Positions 32,702 through 44,868 of a DNA stretch of 64,000 bases are shown here, in pieces (the first letter of the stretch is position 1; each line of letters starts with the position of its first letter). Source of the DNA: Trissonchulus latispiculum (lineage: Eukaryota; Nematoda; Enoplea; Enoplida; Ironidae); contig JASAND010019932.1 of assembly GCA_030248195.1 (NCBI GenBank), forward strand, positions 1 through 64,000. The letters are read 5' to 3'. The translations under genes were made by a program, and so were the position numbers. The notes beneath the pieces are model-generated. The model searched no databases and was not told the origin of the DNA. It worked only from the letters and a program-made list of their open reading frames with translations.

Positions 32702-33504
32702 TTAATGGGAAGTCTTTTGGTGAAGTCGTTGTAACTTGCTGACATTGACTTTTTTGTGAAAAAGGTTGATGTCAAGATTGAAAGACTTAAGCTTTAGTTG
32801 TAAGCTAAGATGTAAGCGAGTTTAACGATCTGATCTGCCACGACTGGAGGAAGCTAGCTCATTACAAGATAAGTTAAACAGGTTTTTTGGAATAAAATAA
32901 ATTTACCAAAAGACAATTCTTGGAATTTCTTTGAAAACCCGGTTTCCCTTAAAACTCTTCTGCGCCTCGTTTGCCTGATTTCTTGGTTACCAGATTGCAA
33001 AGATCCCATTACTAATTTATAGTCGCACACAAAATGACTTAATCGCGTCTAAAACTTCATAATCAAACTCTTGGAACTAAGATGCTCTTAACGAATTTTC
33101 ATTGCTTTTGGCATGCTCTAGTACATAAAAGGATATATTTGCTGCGACAGTAATTAATCACAAGTTGTTATGTTTCTTTATAGTAAATTGCATTGGTATA
33201 TTTCTTCAACGGGAAAACCAGGTTTTTCAATTCAACGGGATTGGCAAGCTTTCTTTTTTCTTTGATCACAGTTTTCTTGCACTAGAAGAAGTCCATCAAC
33301 AAAACATACATAAGTTTCCATGTTGTTTTTGAAACTTGAAGTTATGGAAATACCATTTCTACTATAAATATTGCCACATTAACTGAGTCAGCTAAATGCG
33401 TTTGGCTGTATATACTCTCTGAGGAGTACTTATCACCCCAAACTGTACATTGTACGAAATAGTTGTACTTAACTACTGTGTCTTTGTATTCTAAATACTT
33501 AAGA
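32702..33504. other. Noncoding stretch, nothing recognised
   Basis: AT-rich, no repeats or coding signal found. Confidence 0.5.
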
Positions 33505-33915
33505 GCATACATTAACATAGGGTCGGGTCCTGGGGGGCTTGTCCCCAAAAAATTTTGCGGGGGCTTGTACCTTGAGCAAAAATTTTCGGGGGGCTTGTAC
33601 CTCAAGAAAAAATTTGTAAAAGTTTTCGAAAAATTAACGCTAATTTTATTAAAATTAGCAAAATTTGCAAAAAATCTTCAATTTTTGGAAAAAATTTCAA
33701 AATTTTGCCCGATTTTCCCGAAAAATTAAACTTTTGAGCTAAAAAATTCCGACGAAGCCGGAAATTTTTTGAAAGTTTACTGTAAAAACTAATTTTTTCC
33801 GGCTGTTTTTGGTTACCCCTTGGCCATTTTTTCGTTACCCCTTGTCCCCGACGGCGATAGGGCTTGTACCTTGTCCGGGTTGGGGGGCTTGGACCCCCCC
33901 AGACCCCCCCCCGCG
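33505..33915. repeat. Repeat with GGGGGCTTGTACC motifs
   Basis: GGGGGCTTG(TACC) occurs several times. The block with CCGACGAAGCCGGAAATTTT resembles intron 11 sequence at about 18290-18370. C-runs lie near the right end. Nature unknown; the 88-codon open frame across it is A/T-rich and unsupported. Confidence 0.5.
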
Positions 33916-34447
33916 TTAACCTATGCTTAAGAGTTAAGTAAGACCATTCATTTAATGTGTATTTTAATGCTTATACGTAACAACCTCTCAGGAGTTTAAC
34001 AGCGTTTAAGATAGACCGACGTAGGATAATTGTTTGACTCAGGGCTTGGGGGTGAAAAAGGTCCCCTGGGTCCTTCAAACTAAAGAAGATTTTAAATTAT
34101 AAACTTTCGTGAGGGGACACCCTCCTGACAGACCGTATGTTTCCTACTATCCTGTCTTAATCTTAGTGCTCGCTATCCCACCGACTCCATTTCTGCATCC
34201 ACACTTTTCCCCCTTTTGCCTTTCGAGCGGGCTTTCAGTTTAGTTTTTCAGCCTACCTAGTTGCTATTGCCATGCGGGGGGCAGCTGCATTCGGAAAGAC
34301 GAATGTAGTTGCCTTGGGAGTGACCGAGATAACCGTACGGTAGCTTGCTTCTTGCTTCTCTCCGCCTCTTGACTGTGGTCTGCGGGGAGGACCACTTACA
34401 CTTAGCAATGCGTGCCTAATAGTGGTGGGCCACTTGCAAAAAAAATA
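33916..34447. other. Noncoding stretch, nothing recognised
   Basis: No gene or clear repeat seen. The 81-codon minus-strand frame at 34253-34498 has no recognisable similarity. Confidence 0.5.
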
Positions 34448-34733
34448 AGATGTAAGCGTATGCTGAGCTAACGAAAAGCTGAATCGAGAAACGAACATCA
34501 GTCTCGTGTGCTGCGGCCCAGAAAACCCTTATGTTTTCACACAACTTTTTAGCGAAATCAAAGTCAACAAATTTTCAGTTCTCCTTGTCCCCCCCCCTTG
34601 CAAATAGAAAAAAATTGAATTTCGCGAAATCGAAAAATTTTGCGGTATTTGAACTCAGTGTGGTCGAAAACATGCCCATCCCAAATTTTAGCTCAATTGA
34701 TCAGGTTTTAAGACTTCTGAGTGGGGGGGGGTA
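34448..34733. repeat. Repeat copy: unoccupied relative of the LINE target site
   Basis: It begins GATGTAAGCGTATGCTGAGC and includes ATTTGAACTCAGTGTGGTCG. The same repeat, interrupted by the LINE, is at 48469-48622 plus 50680-50800. Here the counterpart of the insertion point (AATAGAAAAAAATTG) carries no insert. Its first half resembles an arm of 28531-29126. Confidence 0.7.
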
Positions 34734-35687
34734 ATCGGGACATGACAGGTGTACAACGATATCCTGTTCGGCTGGAAATTGACTTTGACCAGATATCCTA
34801 CCATGAAAACTGTATGCTATTGCACTTGGCCAAGTGAGACTCGTTTATTACACTGATCTAAAAATTTCGAAGTGCTGTCCAGACACTTAACTCGCTTTCC
34901 AGCAAGCCTGTCCCAGTTGCGAATCAAGATTTGTAATTTCGCAAAATCTGAAAATTTCTTGATATTCTAAACTCCATGAAAGTAAGCCAATTTCGCAAAA
35001 AATTCCTTCACAATATGGTTGTTTTAATGTTTTCACCCCATACATTAGTTTTTTAGATCTGTATAGTGGATATAGACTATGAAAACAGTCCTCTGGCTTT
35101 ACAGGTAATATTACCTTACTTCAGAACCTTGTAACTGTTTGACTTCAAACAATTGTAGCCTAGCTTGCCTCAAGTTTGACTGTAAAAACAATTTCACAGC
35201 CCTCTGTACAACCCAGGGGATTCATTTGAAAGAATGATGTCAATATCAAGAGGTCTGTCGCTTTTGTAACTCCCCCGCTATACAGTACACAATGTGGGAC
35301 TATACAGTGTTTACATTAAAATGAATTGACTGTATGATTTCATGCAGAATATCTGTGCTAAATGATTCTACCAACGCCCACAGTCTAGTTTGAGTCTTAC
35401 TCAACGTATCCACTTTTTCACGGTCGGTGTCACTTTGTGTAAATTTGACTTTATCGGTTTCGTCAATGCTAGGCGAAAATGAACGAAATCTTTAATTTGC
35501 TTTAATGCTATGGCAATGAATAGCAGATGTTAGAGATATAAATCTAACATCTGGCTTCTGCTCTGGCGCTCTGTGCAGCAGGTGTTCGTTCCAAATACAG
35601 GAATTTGATTTAGCATAAACCGTACTGGAAGTGATGTTTCAGATTTGAGGTCCCCATCGGGTGCAATAGGTATTTAGAAAACTCTGC
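34734..35687. other. Noncoding stretch, nothing recognised
   Basis: No repeat or gene was identified by eye. Confidence 0.5.
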
Positions 35688-35779
35688 TTGCTACCAAGAG
35701 TACATAATAAATAAAAGTGTGACAAGCGTGATCATGTCCCCTGCCTTATTAGCTAGTTATTATGTGCTCTTGTTGCAAC
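35688..35779. mobile_element. Minimal CAAGAGT-family element (78 bp)
   Basis: The element 35695-35772 has ends CAAGAGTACATAATA and TATTATGTGCTCTTG. The flanks TTGCTAC and TTGCAAC match at 6 of 7. It is the shortest member seen, essentially termini only. Confidence 0.75.
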
Positions 35780-35894
35780 TAAAGAGCATCTTTGCTAAAT
35801 AAAAATAAAACAGTTGCACACTACCAAAAGCCAGAGGAAATCAGACTCCTAGCAGGATTCGAACCTCCTGGTCTTTAGTTTAACACGTGTAGAC

Positions 35895-38800
35895 GCTCTA
35901 ACTAGAGTTGTGCCGGGGCCTTGTATCGGGCCTCGGGCCGGTCACGGTCACGGCCCCGGGCCTCTTTTTCTGAGAGAGGCCCGGGCCCGGCCAGACGCTT
36001 CGGCCCGGCCCGATTCATGACCACCGGGCCTCCCGGGCCGGCCCGGGCCCGGTCAGGCCCGGGTGATGTTGGGCCTTCTAAAACGGATTTTTATTTTGTC
36101 TCAATGTTTGGCAGTGTTGAATTTACTATGGCGTTTGCGTATGTGATGTCTTATGAGGATGGTTTGTGATATAGAGAACAAGAAATGAGACATTTCATAA
36201 ACAAATTTTGCCTAAGGACCTGATTTGGTTCTGGCAAGTGTTAAAAATATTAACAGATTCGGCAATGAACTGCAGAGAATGGTAGGTTTAATGAACAGGT
36301 ATAGTCGACCGATTGGGTCTCATTAATTAATATGAATGTGGTTGGCTAGTTAAGAGATAGATAGGCTATCGCAGCGCTACCCAAAGGCTCAGAAGAATAA
36401 GTATGTTATATTGCAAACGCCTGTCTTAAAGTGGTGGTTTTTCAACTAATAAGACAGTACAATATTAAGTGACGTAATATTCTACCGAAAATGGCATGTC
36501 TAGGATTGAATCTGAAGGCCCGGGCTTTGTAACGGATCGGGCCCCAACGCCGAGAATAGAACCCGGGCCTTGTATCGGGCCTCCGGGCCGGCCCGGGTCA
36601 CGGTCACGATCGATGAAGTAGGCCCGGGTCACGGTCACGATCGATGAAGTAGGCCCGGGTCACGGTCACGATCGATGAAGTAGGCCCGGGTCACGGTCAC
36701 GATCGATGAAGTAGGCCCGGGTCACGGTCACGATCGATGAAGTAGGCCCGGGTCACGGTCACGATCGATGAAGTAGGCCCGGGTCACGGTCACGATCGAT
36801 GAAGTAGGCCCGGGTCACGGTCACGATCGATGAAGTAGGCCCGGGTCACGGTCACGATCGATGAAGTAGGCCCGGGTCACGGTCACGATCGATGAAGTAG
36901 GCCCGGGTCACGGTCACGATCGATGAAGTAGGCCCGGGTCACGGTCACGATCGATGAAGTAGGCCCGGGTCACGGTCACGATCGATGAAGTAGGCCCGGG
37001 TCACGGTCACGATCGATGAAGTAGGCCCGGGACACGGTCACGACCGATGAAGTAGGCCCGGGACACGGTCACGATCGATGAAGTAGGCCCGGGTCACGGT
37101 CACGATCGATGAAGTAGGCCCGGGTCACGGTCACGATCGATGAAGTAGGCCCGGGTCACGGTCACGATCGATGAAGTAGGCCCGGGTCACGGTCACGATC
37201 GATGAAGTAGGCCCGGGTCCCGGTCACGATCGATGAAGGAGGCCCGGGTCACGGTCACGATCGATGAAGTAGGCCCGGGTCACGGTCACGATCGATGAAG
37301 TAGGCCCGGGTCACGGTCACGATCGATGAAGTAGGACCGGGTCCCGGTCACGATCGATGAAGTAGGCGAGGGTCACGGTCACGATCGATGAAGTAGGCCC
37401 GGGTCACGGTCACGATCGATGAAGTAGGCCCTGCACACGGGAACCATCCATGAAGTAGGCGATGGTCACGGTCACGCTCGATGAAGTAGGCCCGGGTCAC
37501 GGTCACGATCGATGAAGTAGGCCCGGGTCACGGTCACGATCGATGAAGTAGGCCCGGGTCACGGTCACGATCCATCAAGTAGGCCCGGTTCACGGTCAAT
37601 ATCGATGTAGTGGCCCCGGGTCACGGTCACGATCGATGAAGTAGGCCCGGGTCACGGTCACGATCGATGAAGTAGGCCCGGGTCACGGTCACGATCGATG
37701 AAGTAGGCCCGGGTCACGGACACGATCGATGAAGTAGGCCCGGGTCACGGTCACGATCGATGAACTTGGCGCTGGTCACGGTCACGATCGATGAAGTAGG
37801 CCCGGGTCACGGTCACGATCGATGAAGTAGGCCCGGGTCACGGTCACGATCGATGAAGTAGGCCCGGGTCACGGTCACGTTCGATGCAGTTGGCCCGTGT
37901 CTCGGTCACGTTCGATGTAGTAGGCCCGGGTCACGGTCACGATCGATGAAGTAGGCCCGGGTCACGGTCACGATCGATGAAGTAGGCCCGGGTCACGGTC
38001 ACGATCGATGAAGTAGGCCCGGGTCACGGTCACGATCGATGAAGTAGGCCCGGGTCACGGTCACGATCGATGAAGTAGGCCCGGGTCACGGTCACGATCG
38101 ATGAAGTAGGCCCGGGTCACGGTCACGATCGATGAAGTAGGCCCGGGTCACGGTCACGATCGATGAAGTAGGCCCGGGTCACGGTCACGATCGATGAAGT
38201 AGGCCCGGGTCACGGTCACGATCGATGAAGTAGGCCAGGGACACGGTCACGATCGATGACGTAGGGCCGGGTCCCGGTCACGATCGATGAAGTAGGCCCG
38301 GGTCACGGTCACGATCGATGAAGTAGGCCCGGGTCACGGTCACGATCGATGAAGTAGGCCCGGGTCACGGTCACGATCGATGAAGTAGGCCCGGGTCACG
38401 GTCACGATCGATGAAGTAGGCCCGGGTCACGGTCACGATCGATGAAGTAGGCCCGGGTCACGGTCACGAGCGATGAAGTGGGCCCGGGGCACGCTCACGA
38501 CCGATGAAGTAGGCCCGGGTCACGGTCACGATCGATGAAGTAGGCCCGGGTCACGGTCACGATCGATGAAGTAGGCCCGGGTCACGGTCACGATCGATGA
38601 AGTAGGCCCGGGTCACGGTCACGATCGATGAAGTAGGCCCGGGTCACGGTCACGATCGATGAAGTAGGCCCGGGTCACGGTCACGATCGATGAAGTAGGC
38701 CCGGGTCACGGTCACGATCGATGAAGTAGGCCCGGGTCACGGTCACGATCGATGAAGTAGGCCCGGGTCACGGTCACGATCGATGACGTAGGCCCGGGTC

Positions 38801-39147
38801 ACGGTCACGATCGATGAAGTAGGCCCGGGTCACGGTCACGATCGATGAAGTAGGCCCGGGTCTCGGTCACGATCGATGAAGTAGGCCCGGGTCACGGTCA
38901 CGATCGATGAAGTAGGCCCGGGTCACGGTCACGATCGATGAAGTAGGCCCGGGTCACGGTCACGATCGATGAAGTAGGCCCGGGTCACGGTCACGATCGA
39001 TGAAGTAGGCCCGGGTCACGGTCACGATCGATGAAGTAGGCCCGGGTCACGGTCACGATCGATGAAGTAGGCCCGGGTCACGGTCACGATCGATGAAGTA
39101 GGCCCGGGCCCGGGTAAATCACTTAACGGCACAACCCTAGCTCTAAC
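35895..39147. mobile_element. hAT-like non-autonomous element filled with a 31-bp satellite
   Basis: The element 35903-39139 (3237 bp) is bracketed by perfect 8-bp duplications GCTCTAAC (35895-35902 and 39140-39147). Termini TAGAGTTGTGCCG and CGGCACAACCCTA are 13-bp inverted repeats with one mismatch, a pattern typical of hAT. The left interior is GC-rich GGCCCGGGCC words, then ~370 bp of unique AT-rich DNA (36080-36530). After that comes a second GGCCTTGTATCGGGCC block and the satellite. No transposase frame. The 82-codon frame at its left end is low-complexity. Confidence 0.85.
36590..39116. repeat. 31-bp tandem satellite, about 80 copies
   Basis: Each unit reads GATGAAGTAGGCCCGGG followed by TCACGGTCACGATC. 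It contains the palindromes CCCGGG and CGATCG and a doubled GGTCACG. Most units are identical. Variants cluster (about 37020-37060, 37200-37480, 37570-37620, 37880-37920, 38230-38270, 38470-38510). There are no unique spacers, so it is not a CRISPR-like array, and 31 bp cannot hold one reading frame. Confidence 0.97.
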
Positions 39148-39382
39148 CAACTAAGCCATACAAAGGAGCTTTAGCCATGGAATACGCAGAAATCTAATAT
39201 TTTCAATTTCATGCTCCCAATTGCATTCCTACACTGCAGCTAGTGGAGCGATAAAATCAATAGTTTATTGTTATTAACAAGAGTACATAATGATAAGAGT
39301 ATGACACTAAGCCTAGTCCCTGGTAATAATTTGAATGGTTAGTTAATCTAGGTAACAGAGGCTGCTGGTTAGCACAGGTTTC
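39148..39382. other. Noncoding, with a lone CAAGAGT-type end at 39278
   Basis: CAAGAGTACATAATGATAAG at 39278-39297 continues into a block matching the reverse complement of 46855-46902. It is either a solo end or one end of a larger element. Confidence 0.5.
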
Positions 39383-39776
39383 TAACCAGGGGCCAGTTTC
39401 ATAAAAATGTTCTCGAGTTTTCGAATCTAGTAGCTAAACTACGCTGGAAGTTTTCGAGATCCGCAAGCCGCATTGAAAGTCACGCTGAAAAAGTTCTCGA
39501 GTTCTCGAGTCAAGTTCTCTGGTCAATTTCGACCAGAGAAAATTTCGCCAACTTGAGACTTACTCGAGAAATTTATGAAAATCTAAATTTGTAAATTTTT
39601 CTTCCTCTTTCAATAACTGCTGTAATTGACTCAATAAATCACCATAAAATTTTCCGTAGATACTTTTACATATAATTTTTAATAGAGAAGAGGCTTTTCT
39701 CACTGAAAACAGACTACTCGAGAACTCGAGAACTTGAGAACTTGAGACGGTTTTTTATGAAACTGGCCCCTGGTTA
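39383..39776. mobile_element. MITE with AGGGGCCAGTTTCATAAA ends
   Basis: The inverted termini TAACCAGGGGCCAGTTTCAT and ATGAAACTGGCCCCTGGTTA are perfect for over 20 bp. Both flanking arms carry repeated TTCTCGAGTTCTCGAG-type words. The target duplication cannot be separated from the palindromic end. A Harbinger-type origin is a guess. Confidence 0.7.
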
Positions 39777-39826
39777 AAGGGGGCTCTCGGGCCGGAGCAT
39801 TATCTTGCAAAATGCGCAATAAAATC

Positions 39827-42357
39827 TAAGGGCCTTTTCATAAAAAGATTAAACGGATTAACTTAAACGGATTAACTTAGACAGATTAAATGGATTAAAA
39901 ACGTGTATTCATAAAATCACGGATTAAACTACTTAAACGGATTAAACTGAGCCACGACTTAAACGGATTAACTTAAACGGATTAAATTAAGTCGTTTAAG
40001 TAGTTTAATCCGTATTTTATGAATACACTTTTAATCCGTTTAAGTTAATCCGTTTAAGTTAATCCATTTAATCCGCCAGATTGATCCTGATTTTATGAAT
40101 ACAAATGAAGCTAACATATTTTAAAGCGTATCTATTCCATTAATGTTAATTTTTTGATTGAAACTACAATTGTTAATTTTAAGCAAATTTCAAACTATAG
40201 CTAACATCTATGTACAATACTATCGTCCATTGAACTATGTAACCATTTTACAACGATGAGTTTTTAGGCTTAGTTTTTGACGTGCTTGCTTAAGGTGGTT
40301 GTTTCCTTTTGTGCAAATTTGATCTCACAAGCTCGAATTCTTTAGGAAAGTAGATGAAACTTTACAGATGTAATATTTTGGTGCCCTTTAACATTCTGGG
40401 ACATCTGGGATGGATTGTTAGGTGAAAAGATAGGAATTTTTTGGTTTTTGCCATTATTCTCTCAGGGCGCACAGGGAATTGGTTGATATGGATATAAAGA
40501 GAATACCGAAACGAACATTTTTGCTATTACAACCTATGAGCCGTCTCTAGTAGGTAAGTCAGAATAAGCCAAAAATAATATTGGGATCGAAAAATGGCTT
40601 AATGCAACTTAAGGCACCGTCACCGCTCATTTGGCGAATTCTCTGGAGCGTAAAGTTAAGGTGCCTTCATAGTCGCGAACGCAGGTGTACGCGCGTCGAC
40701 GCGCGTCTACAAACGTCAATATCATTTTGCGCGCATCAACGCGCGTCGATGCGCGTAAACTGGCATGCTACGAATGGGCGCGTTGACGCGCGTCGACGCA
40801 CGTCTACGCGCGTCGACGCTTCCAGTGCTAGCATAGCGCCAGGACGTGATGTCACGTTTGGAGGCGTCGCCGCCTCCAAATGTAACATGGCAGTATAGCG
40901 CGTTGACGCGCTTCGACGCGCGTCACGTCGACGTGCGTCTACGCGCGTCTAGAGGCAACTGGAACTATGAAATCACCATTATAGTCAATACATTTACATG
41001 AGTTTACGAAACCAACAAAATTAGCAAAAACTAGCAAAAATTTTGTGAATACAGGCTGAATATAGTAGGCTTACCAATCTTTGAACATCGATTTTTTAAA
41101 GCTGTAGAATCGGCCAAATTTTTTGTGACATGAAGGCATGTGGTCCGAGGGCCATCTTTTTAGGTTGAGCTCAACATGTTTTAATGTTCCAGAAAATCAG
41201 CAAAATGTGCTGTGACATGAGATTTCGCAACTTCGCATTGAGTTTTCTCGCATCTGGTGAAGTTTTGCTCTAACCAAAAACTAGTCATACTTTTCATCCT
41301 GATAAAAATCACGCGAATAAATAGGTAAATTTTTGAGTAAACAATGCTCAATACAAAATAATCGCAGTTTCGCCAAAATGGTTTTTCGGCCAAGTCTCAG
41401 GTGTACCTAAAGCAACGAACTTCAGCAAATAGGCATTGATAAAATGTGCAATTTGACTGTGTATCGATTGAGTTCAAATAAACAAAAATTGTCCGTAGGA
41501 TCTGGCAGTAATTTTGAAAAAAATTAAATTAGATTAACTTAAATTGATTTTAATTAACATTAAATAGACTCAGCACAGGAGGAAACAAATACCTACTTTA
41601 GTCCTTTAAGTAGCTGCTGTTTTTATTTTGCAGCTTTCAGGCCAAAGTTGTTGCGTGAGAAAGATAAGAAAAGTAGACAGTTAGTATATATTCGGGTTGC
41701 GCAAACATAATAATATCTGATTTTACAGAACGAAGAACGATTTCATTTACCTAAGAACGATTTTCAGCTATTTGTAGAAGTATCGAGTAATAAACCCGAT
41801 GTACCACCAAAACGTTACGTCAGTCAGTAAAAAATCTGAAAGTTGTACTTGTTCTATAATTAGTTAAGAACATTCTAGGAAAATAAAATAAGTTTCATCG
41901 TTGCCATAAAACAGTCAAAATGTTAAGCTACATTTTGATGTAAAAATAATTGCCTAACTCCAAATAACGAATGAGCAATAAAGGTTTAAAGTTGATGTCT
42001 CCAAATGGAATCGGCACTATATTTGATGTTTAATCCGTTTAATCCCCACAAATAACAAGGATTAAACTATTGTGCTTTTGAACTGTATTTAAGTGACGGA
42101 TTAAACGGATTAGACATAATCATTTTATGAAAAGGCCGCGGATTAAAGTTTAATCCGCCAAGTTTTTAATCCGTCACGATTTTATGAATACGTCACGGAT
42201 TAAAGTTTAATCCGTCGGTATTTTATGAATACGATTTTGATCGGCGGATTAAACTAGTCCGTTTAAGTCACGGATTAAACTTTAATCCGTGAGCGTATTC
42301 ATAAAATGATTAAAGTTTAAGTTAATCCGTTTAATCCAATTTATGAAAAGGCCCTAA
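39827..42357. mobile_element. Harbinger-like non-autonomous element with ATTAAACGG arrays, TAA target duplication
   Basis: The element 39830-42354 (2525 bp) has perfect 15-bp inverted ends GGGCCTTTTCATAAA / TTTATGAAAAGGCCC and TAA on both sides. Subterminal regions of ~200 bp at each end are dense in ATTAAACGG/CCGTTTAAT words with ATTCATAAAAT spacers. The interior contains a repeat shared with 25320-26097 and a nested GCGCGTCGACGCGCGT-rich MITE (40658-40972). No transposase. Confidence 0.8.
40658..40972. mobile_element. MITE of the AAGGTGCNTTCATAG family (copy 2)
   Basis: It begins AAGGTGCCTTCATAGTCGCG and ends near GGAACTATGAAATCACC. Dense GCGCGTCGACGCGCGT words flank a central GGAGGCGTCGCCGCCTCC palindrome. 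The 105-codon frame through it is an artefact of the Arg/Val-coding repeats. Confidence 0.7.
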
Positions 42358-43089
42358 GAGATTAACTGCTAGATTACAAGATTTGAGTGCATGGAATGGA
42401 AATTAATCCAAGATTTTTGAACGCGTTTTGCAGGATAATGTTCCCTTTCTAGCACATAGAAAAAAGGATCATTGTAAACAGCTGGATATTCAGTGAGTCC
42501 TCATAATTTTCACCTGGACGATGCAGATTCTGTTTTCCACTTGTCTGGGCCAGTTACCCAGAGCGGTTTTGATCCGTCGAAGGAAAGCAGAGTCTCCAAC
42601 TGGAGACTCTTTCATAACAGATCAGTCGACTAGACTACGTACTGTAAGAAATGATGATCGTCCAAAATCCCTTCGTTTGTCGTATCACTCAAACTCATGT
42701 TAGCATTTTGACGTGTCCCTGTAATCAGTTGTAAGCGTTTTTGCTTTCCAGACTTATCCAGTGTGTTTGGAATTAAACTGTATAGAACTGTTGTTGTTAT
42801 TCTGGACTCTGAAGGGGGAGCTAGACCGACCCCGATAAGATCAATTGGCTCTTTTCCCCTCCCCACATGTTGGAAAACTTGAAATTCAATTTCCCAATTC
42901 AACAGCTACATTCCTTTTCTATTGCTGCTTCTATAGGGTCTTGTCTCATAAATACTTAAGTAATACTTAATTGATTAATTAATAACTAATAGTGATACTA
43001 AAATTCTGTATGGGCATGATTTCGCTAAGCTTACAAGTATTTCAAAATCTTTCGATTTCTTAGAATCGGAATTTTTGGGCTCTGTGCCT
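42358..43089. other. Noncoding stretch, nothing recognised
   Basis: Includes a small perfect hairpin AGAGTCTCCAACTGGAGACTCT at about 42590. No gene signal. Confidence 0.5.
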
Positions 43090-44868
43090 AAGAGATGAGG
43101 CCGGTTTCACTAGAAACGCTTGCAGCTGGAACCGAACCGAAAGGATTTTTAGAACCGGCACCGGAACCGAATCGGTAGGATTTGGAACCGGCCGCTTCCA
43201 GGCTTAAAAATTGGACTTGAACTAATTGTTTTGCATGAGTTTAAAATTTGCAAAAGCAGGATTTTGTTTTTGTGGTTGCCATTCACAGAGTTGCCATTCA
43301 CATTGTCTATTTCAAACTAGTGACTGAAATTGAAAGGAAAAATCTAGTTTGAGCTGAAACTGAGCAAATTTAGACCTGGAAGCGAAATATAGAGGATGAG
43401 ACTGGTAATAATTAAGAATTTCAGACTAAAAGTGGAATGAAGCTACTACAATCACTGGAATTGAAACTGAAGCTGAAACTGCATAGAATAAATTTAGAAC
43501 CTAAACTGGAAACGGAACAGCTTCAGCTTCCACTGAAGGTGAGACAAACTTCCCGCTTCCCCCTAAAGGATAATCGAGACATGTTTCAGCTTTCGATGAA
43601 GCTGAGGCTTGGTATTAAGAGGAATTTCAAATCTTTATTTGAATCAACATTAGGTAGGAACAGGAAGTGACATTATCCCTTCTATTTAGATAAAAATTAA
43701 GTTATAACATGCTTGAAAATTAGGAACATGTTTATTAAGAAAAAACTTCGAAATACATTATTCTGGAATTTCGCAATTTTTGTTTTTATGCTTCTGATTT
43801 TTCAAATTTTGCTAAGTTATTTTGCTTGTAGTACAAAATGCAGTTTTATGTATGTTTCAGTGAATTTCAACGAATTTTTAAAATTTTCTATTCTGAAATT
43901 CCAATTGGCAATTGAAGGAAGGCGGGCACTTTCGTTCAGACGAGAACGATAAAGCGACGAATAAAAATTTTAGCATATTCGAAGAATCTCATTAAAGAAA
44001 AGATTAGAGCCTGTTGAGATGTAGTCGGAAATTAGTTATCTTCGCAGAAAAATTATAAATGGAAGGTGGTGTTGTCAGGGCGCAAGATAGAAGCAATACT
44101 TTTATAAGAAAAAGCTAAATCTTACAGGAGTGGAAAACTTTGAAAGTTGAGTACTAATTTTCTTTTTTAAGCTATAGGACTTCTTCGGCATCTGAGACGA
44201 AACTCGATCAAAGGTCAAGTAACGAACCGTCTGTAGAGTAATCTGTTAGCTATTTTTGTGTAATCAAGCAGCTGCATATTTCCTCGTTAAATAAACATAA
44301 GCTTAATACATGAGTTCCTCTTTCCAATTTGGCCTTCATTTAGCTCTTAACTATTTTAACTGTATTTAAATTTTTTGGAAACTATTTACTTCTTTAGAGG
44401 CACTTTAGTCTTGTCAAAAAATATGAAATTTATTTCTTTGCACGTTTTGCATTTTTTAATTAAAGAAAATTTATTTCTTTATTCTCAGCACGTTTTGCTG
44501 TTGTCAAGATTCTGTTCAGAAGGCGCTGTCTTCCTTTATATATAATCGCACCGTAGAACAGTTTGCTCGTTTGACCAGACTAAAGACAAGTTAATAGTGT
44601 ATGCTATGCATATTGCAACAGCAGCCAAAAAACTTAAAATTCAAAGTAATAAAAAAGTTAAAGCCAATTGTTTATTATCGCTTTATTCCAATTGTTTTGC
44701 AATATTGCTTTGTTATTCTGATTGTATAAGCCTGGCAGGGGACCTGCATCAAATGCTAAATAAAGTTAAACTTGGAACCGTGAACCCGAAGCTAGAACCG
44801 AAGCTAGAACCGGAACTGGAACCGGAACCGGTTTTGAAAATTGGAACCGGCCCCAACATAGCCAGTAA
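43090..44868. mobile_element. Probable non-autonomous element bounded by GGAACCG clusters
   Basis: GGCCGGTTTC plus AACCGAACCG words at about 43100-43200 face GAACCGGAACC-type words and GGAACCGGCCCCAACAT at 44770-44868 in opposite orientation. This resembles the architecture of the other hAT-like elements. Exact ends and target duplication could not be fixed. The interior is AT-rich with two or three unsupported frames of about 80-125 codons. Confidence 0.45.

Larger units (their letters stand above)
35835..39185 (-). repeat. tRNA-derived SINE-like sequence split by the 3.2-kb insertion
   Basis: Minus-strand reading of 35835-35902 gives a T arm with B box GGTTCGAATCC. Minus-strand reading of 39140-39185 gives GGCTTAGTTGGTTAGAGC, an A-box/D-arm sequence. 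The two halves are separated by the hAT-like element, with GCTCTAAC duplicated at the join. So a tRNA or tRNA-derived SINE was the target, hit inside its A box. Confidence 0.65.

Noticed and set aside
33463..33729. 88-codon frame as a gene
   Set aside because: Phe/Lys-rich translation of an A/T- and G-run repeat also found in a spen intron.
36590..39116. Regular 31-bp repeats as a CRISPR-like array
   Set aside because: There are no unique spacers; units are head-to-tail. Nuclear animal DNA with hAT-type ends around it.
40581..40898. 105-codon Arg-rich frame
   Set aside because: Produced by GCGCGTCGACGCGCGT repeats inside a MITE.
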